From JAVVEZ01 sp032250895 (lineage in GTDB: Bacteria; Pseudomonadota; Gammaproteobacteria; Pseudomonadales; Pseudohongiellaceae): a DNA stretch of 60,792 bases. A program made the position numbers and the translations under genes. This document shows positions 54,395 to 60,792 of this stretch, in pieces (within the stretch, counting starts at the first letter, position 1; the number at the start of each line of letters is the position of its first letter). The stretch covers positions 1 to 60,792 of the forward strand of contig JAVVEZ010000009.1 in the NCBI GenBank assembly GCA_032250895.1. The letters are read 5' to 3'. The notes under the pieces were generated by a model that was not told where the DNA came from, made no database searches, and worked only from the letters and a program-made list of their open reading frames with translations.

Positions 54395-55180
54395 ATGAAC
54401 AGAAAAATGCTTGCCTGTGCGATGCTGGCAACGCTGATGTTCGATGTCGCGTGGGCGCAGCCTGCCCCGAAAGAAGCACCGGGTCCGGCACCACGCAATG
54501 CCGGGGGGCGGGTTCTGCTGGACGCCACTGCCGCCGACAAAAATGGGCTCTGGGTGCCGGTTTACGGCTCAGGAAAGCCCTTCTTCATCGTGGAAGATAT
54601 CCCCTTCAAACCCTGGGCAAAAGGCCTGTATGCTGCCCGTCAGCAGCATGACCTGGAGCCTCACACCCGCTGCAAGGCCTCCGGCGCCATTCGCCAGTTT
54701 CTCACGCCCTACGGGGTCGAAATTCTCGATCTGGAGGCATTGCAACGGCTCTACATTTTCGATATCGGTGGGCCTCACTCCTTCCGCACGGTGTACATGG
54801 ACGGCCGCTCCCATCCTGTGGACCTCTTGCCCAGCAACTATGGCCATAATATCGGTTGGTGGGAAGGTGACACCCTGGTGGTGGATTCCGTGGGCTACAA
54901 CGAGGATTTCTGGTTCGAGCGGGCAGGCCTTCCTCACACCGAACAGGCCCATGTGATCGAATACTTCACCCGCCGTGACCAGCGCAATCTGGACTACCGC
55001 TTCGTGCTGGAAGACAGCGCCGCCTATGACGGCCCCGTGACAGGCAATATGACGCTGGCCTGGCAGGAAGGGGATGAGTTGTTCGAATACGTCTGCCAAC
55101 AGGCCAACTACGCTTTCGAACTGATGGTAAAACCCGACGACCTGAAAGCCGTGGGCAATAGCAGTCCCATCGCACCCTGA
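54395..55180 (+). CDS. exported protein of unknown function linked to TBDR genes
   Basis: The protein is 261 aa with signal peptide (1-21, AWA-QP). Characteristic blocks are EPHTRCKASGAIRQF, TPYGVEILDLEALQRLYIFDIGG, RTVYMDGRSHP, WWEGDTLVVDSVGYNEDFWF and GLPHTEQAHVIEYFTR. I recognise this as a frequent unassigned exported family in proteobacteria and acidobacteria, often near TBDRs; no function is known. It takes the place of the VOC gene in cassette copy 3, 39 bases after the ankyrin gene. Confidence 0.75.
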   Translation: MNRKMLACAMLATLMFDVAWAQPAPKEAPGPAPRNAGGRVLLDATAADKNGLWVPVYGSGKPFFIVEDIPFKPWAKGLYAARQQHDLEPHTRCKASGAIRQFLTPYGVEILDLEALQRLYIFDIGGPHSFRTVYMDGRSHPVDLLPSNYGHNIGWWEGDTLVVDSVGYNEDFWFERAGLPHTEQAHVIEYFTRRDQRNLDYRFVLEDSAAYDGPVTGNMTLAWQEGDELFEYVCQQANYAFELMVKPDDLKAVGNSSPIAP

Positions 55181-55285
55181 TTGCTGATCAACCTGTCATT
55201 CTACCTTAGCCGGAGGGATGGTCGAGAGCTTGTTCAGTTTTAGACTTTAAGTTCTGAAAAAACAGAAAGATGTGCCCGGGTGACA

Positions 55286-55297
55286 ATAGAGGATTTA
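55286..55297 (+). promoter_or_regulatory. partial sigma-type promoter motif upstream of TBDR B2
   Basis: AATAGAGGATTT matches the first half of the motif before the sigma gene, A1 and A2. The second half is not TTGTCT but CCCTAAA at similar distance, so recognition may be weaker. Confidence 0.35.
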
Positions 55298-55353
55298 TTC
55301 AGAGGTTCCCTAAACCAATTTCAAGGTCTAATTACATCAGGGGGAGAAGACAG

Positions 55354-58335
55354 ATGGTCATTGATCAAAGCAAAAAAACGCGCAGATTGTTAGTATCCGC
55401 ACTGACTGCCGCCATTGCCGGTGTCATTGGCAGCAGTGTGGCCATGGCACAGGAGCAGCAGCAAGAGTCAAACGCTGGAGCTCTGGAAGAAATCTCGGTT
55501 ACCGGTTCCCGTATCCGGCAGTCGGGTTTCGAGACACCGACACCGGTGACGACGGTGCAAGCCTCCGAATTGAGCAGCATGGCGCCAGGTCAGCTGATCG
55601 ATGCCTTCAACCAACTGCCACAGTTCCTCGCCAATGATAGCCCGTCGACGGCGGCCAGCAAGGCTGATTCCGCCGGTGCGGCCAACCTCAACCTGCGGGG
55701 AATCGGTTCCAACCGAACCCTGGTGCTTTTGAACGGGCGGCGCGTGGTGCCGTCCAACCGCTTGAGCCGCACCGATATCAATCTCTTTCCTGAATCCCTG
55801 GTCCAGCGGGTGGACGTCGTCACCGGCGGTGCTTCAGCGGCTTACGGGGCTGATGCCGTGGCAGGTGTCGTCAATTTTATTCTCGATACGGATTTCACGG
55901 GGATCGATGCACATACCCAGGGCGGCATTACCCAACGTGGAGACAACGAAAACTGGGAAGGATCGCTGGCTTTCGGCGCGGATCTGAGCGAACGTACGCA
56001 TCTGTTGTTCTCGGCCGATGTCTTCCAGTCCAATCGCCTGGAGACCCTCAAAGACCGCAAATGGTTCAAGGGTATCGGCAATGTCAGAAATCCGGCCTGG
56101 ACGGCGGCCGTAGCCAGTGGCCAATGCCAGGCGAATGTATTCTGCGCCGCCGGCCCACAAGATATCATTGCGCCCAATGTGGTTTCCACCGAGGGTACTT
56201 TCGGTGGCTTGATCAATGCCCCGGGCTCTGCATTGAATCGGCTGACGTTCCTGTCTGACGGCAGCGCCACGCCCTTTGTGCAGAGTGATCTGTCCGCCTT
56301 GGGCGGTACGCGTTCGCAATCCATCGCGCCTCAGTTCGGCGGTGGCAGCGGCGACGATCCGGTCACCGACCGCGGTGGTTCCTTCGTTCCGGAAAACGAG
56401 AGGGCGAGTGCGTTCATGTATCTTGATTACGATGCGACGGATAATCTGAATTTTTTCATTCAGGGCATCTGGGGCAATAACAGAACGAACAGTGTCGGGA
56501 CCCTGCCGCTCGGCACCGGGACGCGGGCGGTGACCATCTTTCAGGATAATGCCTTTCTGCCGGAGAACCTTCGTCAGACCATGATTCAGGAAGGGCGTCA
56601 ATCCTTCACCCTGCAGCGCTTTCATACCACCGCCGACATCGCCCGGGACCGCTTCATCAATGAGAACAATACCTTCTCCGGCACCATCGGCATGAAGGCG
56701 GACATCGATTCGGACGGGATATTCGACAGTGGCTGGTTCAGCGGCTGGCATATGGATCTTTTCTATCAGGCGGGCCGTAACGAGAACCGGCTGCATTTCA
56801 TCGACTTCATCCGGCGCGACAACCTGCCGCTGGCGGCCGATGCCGTCGTCGATCCTGCGACCGGATCGATCGTGTGTAATATCACACGCTTCGATCCCTC
56901 ACGCTCGTGCGTTCCCATCAATCTTTTCGGTGCCGGCAGGGCATCGCAGGAAGCCATCGATTTCGTGCTCGACGGCGACGCCACCATCCGCGCCAATACC
57001 ACCCAGCACTTTGCCGAGTTCTCGAGCAGCGGCCAGGTTTGGGAAGGTTGGGGTGCCGGTGCGATTTCGGCGGCTTTCGGTGCTTCCTATCGCAAGGACA
57101 AACTGACCCAGCAGGTGGTTCTGGATGACAGTCTGCAGCAGGGTTCACCCACGCCCGTCAATGACCCCGCCAACGGTATTCGCGGCATTCCGTCCTCTTT
57201 CGCAGGCAAGACGATTCCGCTCATCTTCACGGATATTGAGAATATTCAGGGTGGCTTCACTGTCAAGGAAGCCTTTGTCGAAGTGAATGCCCCGGTAATT
57301 TCCGATATGCTCGATATCTCTATGGCAGGGCGCTGGGCCGATTACTCACGCAGCGGCACCATCTGGGCCTACAAGACCACCACCAGTTTTCAGGTTCTCG
57401 AAGACCTCAGGCTTAGATTCACAGCCTCGCGCGATATCCGTGCCGGCAATCTTTCCGAACTCTTTGACCGGCAGCAGCAGGGCGTTGCCGTCAATGATCC
57501 GCAGTTCGGTGGTGCGGCGACGACGGCCAGCCAGATTTTCGGCGGCAATCCCGAGGTCAGTCCGGAGAAGGCCTTTACCTATACCACGGGTCTTGTCTAT
57601 CAACCTGCCTGGCTGGATGGGTTCTCGGTATCGGCGGACTATTACCGGATCAGAATCAAAGGCGCCATTGGTCAGTTTGGGGTCCAGAATATCGTTGATG
57701 AATGCTTTGAAACGGCGGGTGCTTCTGCCTTGTGTGCGCAGATTACGCGCGATCCCACCAGCAATGCCCTTGTCACCATTGAAAACACCTTCCTGAATCT
57801 CAACAAGTCACAGGTCGAGGGCGTGGATGTGGAGATGGCTTACAATACGGATTTGAATCTGTTCGGTTCCGAGCCGCAAACCTTGAGCTGGCGCTTCTTC
57901 GGCACCTGGCTCAACGAGAACTCGGTCACCAACCTGGGCGCTGCCAAACGTGATGTCGTTGGTGAGACGGGATTCAGCGACAATCCGGAATTCAGATTCA
58001 CCACCAACGTGACCTATAACTATGGACCCTTCCGGGCCTTCCTGCAGGAACGCTGGGTGGACAAGGGCAAGCTTGATATCGATGAGGTGGAAGGGATTCA
58101 GATCGATGACAACAGCGTCCGCGCCGCTTTCTATACCGACCTTCGCCTGTCTTACACGCAGGCAAGCGGGGACGATGGCGAATGGGAAGTGTATGGCCAT
58201 ATCGCCAACCTGTTTGATGAAAATCCACCGGTAGTCGCCAATTTCTCAATATTTTCCGGAAACAGCACCGGGAACGATAGCCTCTTCGACATCCTGGGCC
58301 GGCGCTTTACGGCGGGTTTTCGCTTCCGTTATTGA
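55354..58335 (+). CDS. TonB-dependent receptor B2
   Basis: This 993-aa receptor starts at ATG 55354 with GGGGAGAAG upstream; upstream in-frame codons have no signal. Signal peptide (TRRLLVSALTAAIAGVIGSSVAMAQ, cut near residue 31), EEISVTGSRI, plug (LNLRGIGSNRTLVLLNGRR, TGGASAAYGADAVAGVVNF) and barrel ending FRFRY follow. The barrel groups with B1. It ends the TBDR/cassette series and converges on the ankyrin gene. Confidence 0.92.
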   Translation: MVIDQSKKTRRLLVSALTAAIAGVIGSSVAMAQEQQQESNAGALEEISVTGSRIRQSGFETPTPVTTVQASELSSMAPGQLIDAFNQLPQFLANDSPSTAASKADSAGAANLNLRGIGSNRTLVLLNGRRVVPSNRLSRTDINLFPESLVQRVDVVTGGASAAYGADAVAGVVNFILDTDFTGIDAHTQGGITQRGDNENWEGSLAFGADLSERTHLLFSADVFQSNRLETLKDRKWFKGIGNVRNPAWTAAVASGQCQANVFCAAGPQDIIAPNVVSTEGTFGGLINAPGSALNRLTFLSDGSATPFVQSDLSALGGTRSQSIAPQFGGGSGDDPVTDRGGSFVPENERASAFMYLDYDATDNLNFFIQGIWGNNRTNSVGTLPLGTGTRAVTIFQDNAFLPENLRQTMIQEGRQSFTLQRFHTTADIARDRFINENNTFSGTIGMKADIDSDGIFDSGWFSGWHMDLFYQAGRNENRLHFIDFIRRDNLPLAADAVVDPATGSIVCNITRFDPSRSCVPINLFGAGRASQEAIDFVLDGDATIRANTTQHFAEFSSSGQVWEGWGAGAISAAFGASYRKDKLTQQVVLDDSLQQGSPTPVNDPANGIRGIPSSFAGKTIPLIFTDIENIQGGFTVKEAFVEVNAPVISDMLDISMAGRWADYSRSGTIWAYKTTTSFQVLEDLRLRFTASRDIRAGNLSELFDRQQQGVAVNDPQFGGAATTASQIFGGNPEVSPEKAFTYTTGLVYQPAWLDGFSVSADYYRIRIKGAIGQFGVQNIVDECFETAGASALCAQITRDPTSNALVTIENTFLNLNKSQVEGVDVEMAYNTDLNLFGSEPQTLSWRFFGTWLNENSVTNLGAAKRDVVGETGFSDNPEFRFTTNVTYNYGPFRAFLQERWVDKGKLDIDEVEGIQIDDNSVRAAFYTDLRLSYTQASGDDGEWEVYGHIANLFDENPPVVANFSIFSGNSTGNDSLFDILGRRFTAGFRFRY

Positions 58336-58359
58336 AAGGACTTGGGAGCCCTGAATCAG

Positions 58360-58371
58360 CCGGGATCCCGG
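58360..58371. terminator. palindrome between convergent genes
   Basis: CCGGGATCCCGG is a 12-base perfect palindrome in the 76-base gap between TBDR B2 and the convergent ankyrin gene. It has no loop or T-run, so its role as terminator is doubtful. Confidence 0.25.
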
Positions 58372-58411
58372 GCATTGATTTGCTGAGTCCAGGCCGTCGC
58401 TGGGGGCGGCC

Positions 58412-60121
58412 TTATTCAGAGGTCTTGGTGTCTTCAGTGACGGAAAGCCCGGAAAATGTTGTTATTTCTTCCACCTGATACCCGGTCTGCAAACGCCTTG
58501 CGCGCGCTATGTCTGCCGGCGTGGCTGCCCTGGGATCCATATTGACCGCTGCACAGGTAAAGCCTCTCAAAGTGCACTCTGAAGTCGTATGTTCAATGCC
58601 CCTTTTCTTCATTTCCATGAACATCAACTCAGTTGCTTCTTCATTGAAAACGATGGCGTTATTGGGGCGGAAAGTTCCAACCCCGATAGCATAATCCACG
58701 GGCATCAACGGTTCTATGCTGGCTCCGAAAGCCCCATCATTTTTTTTTCCAAGATCATAAGCGCCAAGATCAGCGCCTGCGTCAATAAGATATTGAATGA
58801 TTTCCACATCTCCGAAGTTTGCTGCTGTCATCAGAGGTGTAATGCCGTAATTATCGTGCCAGTTGACATCGCTACCCAGTTCGACCAGTTTTTTGATGAT
58901 CTGCAAACGGTCTTTTGAAGACCTGGCGATGTGGAATCCGGCGATCCAACCCGTAGCCGCCGCAGCGCTCAAGCTTGTTTCTCCATCTTTTGACATAATA
59001 TGTGGGTCCGCACCGTACTTCAGGAGCAGATTGAAAAGCTCAAGATCTGCAGAAAAGGCTGCTCGCATCAGTGCAGTGGCGAAAACAATACGCGGAGAAC
59101 CACCACGCATACGTGCTCTTGGGGTGTTGTCGACCAAATAATTGGGGTCGACCCCGGCATCCAGCATTTGCCTGATCAAGGAAAGAGGATCATCTGTAAC
59201 CATCCATGGAAAGTTGGGTGCAGTTTCCATATTGCGACGGTCCACTGCCCAAAATAACGGCGTAAAGTTCTGCGCATCAACCTTGGTTGGATCAATCCCC
59301 CTGTCTATCAGGTAGGACCCTATAGCGTAGTGGCCATTGAAAATCGCCAACGCAAGCGCATTCTTTCCATCTGCCGCTACGGCATTGATATCGGCTCCGG
59401 CATCGAGCAGCAGCCGAACTGATTCCATATGGCCTTCTCTGGCAGCAATCAGCAAAGGTGTCAGTTCGCCGCTGGCATAGATCACATCGCCAGTTTCAGT
59501 TTCCAGCCGTTCGCGTGGCCCGGCCCCTTCAAAGCCGCGACCGGTATCCGGTGGAATAAAAACGGAAACCGAATCGAGTTCCGCGCCGTGATCGATAAGC
59601 ATTTTAGCCACAGTGACATGATTTTCGTTGATTGCCCACATGAGCGGGCTTGTCAAACCCCAGCTTTCTCTTGCGTTGACATCAGCGCCGCTATCCAGCA
59701 ATACCTTGACCGCTGCGGGTATGCCAGTGCGAGCAGCCAGCATCAGAGCCGTGTCGCCCGAGGGGGTCACTGGCGTATTCGGATTTGCACCTGCCTCTAT
59801 GAGTTCAGAGATGATGTCGGCATTGCCATTGACAGCTGCCAGTTGCAGTGGAGGAATCCCGAGTCTATTTGCAATAGATGGGTTGGCTCCTGCGCGAAGC
59901 AACTGCTGGACAAGTGTCAGTTCGTTTCTCTGAACCACCCAGTGCAGTGCTGTCGCCCCCGTGCTTTGCGGCTCATCGATGTCTACTCCTAGAGCGATGA
60001 GTTCACGGATATTGGCAGCGTCGCCATTCATCGCGGCATCGGCGATGTTGCTTGCGATGCTGGAGTTTGAGCATAACAATATAATCGCCAGCGAAAAGCC
60101 GGGTACCAGTTTTTTGTCCAT
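58412..60121 (-). CDS. exported ankyrin-repeat protein 5
   Basis: The protein is 569 aa from ATG 60121, chosen because AAAGGAAG precedes it and a signal peptide (DKKLVPGFSLAIILLCSNSSIA) follows. About twelve ankyrin repeats are present. The C-terminal tail has a Cys pair (ECTLRGFTC) as in the 52523 protein. It lies 28 bases downstream of a diheme cytochrome gene on the same strand, repeating the pairing of an ankyrin protein with a diheme cytochrome seen in the three cassettes. Confidence 0.9.
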   Translation of the reverse strand: MDKKLVPGFSLAIILLCSNSSIASNIADAAMNGDAANIRELIALGVDIDEPQSTGATALHWVVQRNELTLVQQLLRAGANPSIANRLGIPPLQLAAVNGNADIISELIEAGANPNTPVTPSGDTALMLAARTGIPAAVKVLLDSGADVNARESWGLTSPLMWAINENHVTVAKMLIDHGAELDSVSVFIPPDTGRGFEGAGPRERLETETGDVIYASGELTPLLIAAREGHMESVRLLLDAGADINAVAADGKNALALAIFNGHYAIGSYLIDRGIDPTKVDAQNFTPLFWAVDRRNMETAPNFPWMVTDDPLSLIRQMLDAGVDPNYLVDNTPRARMRGGSPRIVFATALMRAAFSADLELFNLLLKYGADPHIMSKDGETSLSAAAATGWIAGFHIARSSKDRLQIIKKLVELGSDVNWHDNYGITPLMTAANFGDVEIIQYLIDAGADLGAYDLGKKNDGAFGASIEPLMPVDYAIGVGTFRPNNAIVFNEEATELMFMEMKKRGIEHTTSECTLRGFTCAAVNMDPRAATPADIARARRLQTGYQVEEITTFSGLSVTEDTKTSE

Positions 60122-60149
60122 GGATGCTTCCTTTATTGATTCAAATAAT

Positions 60150-60710
60150 TTATTCAAATTCATTGGCACCCTGAAATCGGCTCAACCACTCCGCAATACG
60201 CTCGACTTTTTCTGCTTCCGGAAGGTTCAATCCGCGTTGTCTCATTTCCAGAACAAGAGTTCTCCACCGTGCCAGGGTGTGCCTCGATTCATATATACGG
60301 TCGGTTTCGTGGCATTCAGTACATTCAAAATCCAGGAAGTTGCGCCCTTCTTCTTCAGAGAAAAATTCAGTGATTTCCGGCGGTATGAACTCGCGGGGAA
60401 ATGGACTGGAATCTTCCCCAAAGTTTTCGGCGAGGTAGTCGAGAAGAAGATCTTCATCCTTTCGATCCAGTTTGACGTTCATACCCTCATGGACATCTGC
60501 CAGCATGGATTTCCATTTGTCTCTGGGAAGTGAGAAAAAGGCATAGTCGTCTATGCCATGGCACTTGACACAGTTTTCAAAAATTATATTTCTCAATGGG
60601 GCGGCAGGAATATCGACATGGGGCCGGGCAGGGCGGCCAAACTGTGCCAAAGCCGGTGCTGAAAAAAACAAGCATCCCAGTGAAACGATCATGCCAATCA
60701 TAGATTTCAT
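60150..60710 (-). CDS. small exported diheme c-type cytochrome
   Basis: The protein is 186 aa with signal peptide (1-22, LAQ-FG). It has two heme-attachment motifs, CVKCH (C47-H51) and CTECH (C130-H134), each followed by a helical stretch with KWKSML or RWRTLVLEM as in paired cytochrome domains. It probably carries electrons in the periplasm. It is followed by the ankyrin gene. Confidence 0.88.
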   Translation of the reverse strand: MKSMIGMIVSLGCLFFSAPALAQFGRPARPHVDIPAAPLRNIIFENCVKCHGIDDYAFFSLPRDKWKSMLADVHEGMNVKLDRKDEDLLLDYLAENFGEDSSPFPREFIPPEITEFFSEEEGRNFLDFECTECHETDRIYESRHTLARWRTLVLEMRQRGLNLPEAEKVERIAEWLSRFQGANEFE

Positions 60711-60724
60711 AATTCACGCTATCC

Positions 60725-60792
60725 TTAGGAGCCTGTCGTGCCCGGTTTGCGGACATGTGCCGCAAACCGGCTTGAAAAAGTCCATGGATGGA
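60725..60792. mobile_element. one end of a MITE related to the 18.7-kb element
   Basis: TTAGGAGCCTGTCG matches the left end of 18703-18869 for 13 bases. A perfect 11-bp hairpin (CCGGTTTGCGG, loop ACATGTG, CCGCAAACCGG; 60742-60770) follows, not found in the other copy. The right end is outside the window. Confidence 0.5.

Noticed and set aside
58360..58371. CCGGGATCCCGG as a strong terminator
   Set aside because: It has no loop or T-run; kept only as a low-confidence feature.

Overview
The window looks like part of a gammaproteobacterial chromosome, probably a free-living, nutritionally versatile organism. The signs are a DUF3301 gene, EAL/GGDEF signalling proteins, a FecI/FecR pair, four TonB-dependent outer-membrane receptors (TBDRs), many Sec- or Tat-exported enzymes, and REP-type palindromes. 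I cannot name the genus. No rRNA, tRNA, CRISPR array, integrase or intact transposase was seen.

Region 1 (1-6.3 kb): two cyclic-di-GMP signalling genes and a DUF3301 gene on the minus strand, then a P2-type cation ATPase on the plus strand. The first gene is cut off inside its GGDEF domain exactly where the end of a mobile element begins.

Region 2 (6.7-18.6 kb): exported enzymes. These are a B3-like metallo-beta-lactamase-fold hydrolase, a DUF8021-like protein, an unknown secreted protein, and a five-gene minus-strand run (amidase, alpha/beta hydrolase, DUF3500, HD-domain protein, TPR/TonB-C-like protein), followed by an exported ankyrin protein. Short palindromic elements sit between the genes and sometimes supply the last codons and stop.

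Region 3 (18.6-31 kb): a MazE/AbrB-type antitoxin gene split by a 167-bp MITE, an ECF sigma factor and FecR anti-sigma pair, a TBDR carrying an STN signalling domain (A1), an AraC regulator, a second TBDR (B1), and a flavin-dependent tryptophan-type halogenase.

Region 4 (31-58.3 kb): the most interesting part. Three tandem, diverged copies of a cassette occur: diheme PSCyt/DUF1592-family protein, HXXSHH/DUF1552 protein, exported ankyrin protein, and exported double-VOC protein (copies 1 and 2) or a different exported protein (copy 3). A TBDR precedes copies 1 and 3. A pseudogene relic of a TBDR signal-peptide region precedes copy 2. TBDR B2 closes the series. The relic and the shared flanks suggest the unit was TBDR plus cassette and was amplified as a block. 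A shared motif, ATAGAGGATTT with TTGTCT ten bases after GAGGATTTT, lies upstream of the sigma gene and of TBDRs A1 and A2. The first half also precedes B2. This suggests an autoregulated ECF sigma regulon.

Region 5 (58.4-60.8 kb): a minus-strand pair encoding a small diheme cytochrome and another exported ankyrin protein, then one end of another MITE copy.

Working model (inference): TBDRs import a scarce substrate, STN-FecR-FecI signalling senses it, and a periplasmic set of diheme cytochrome, HXXSHH protein, VOC enzyme and ankyrin protein processes it. The substrate is unknown.
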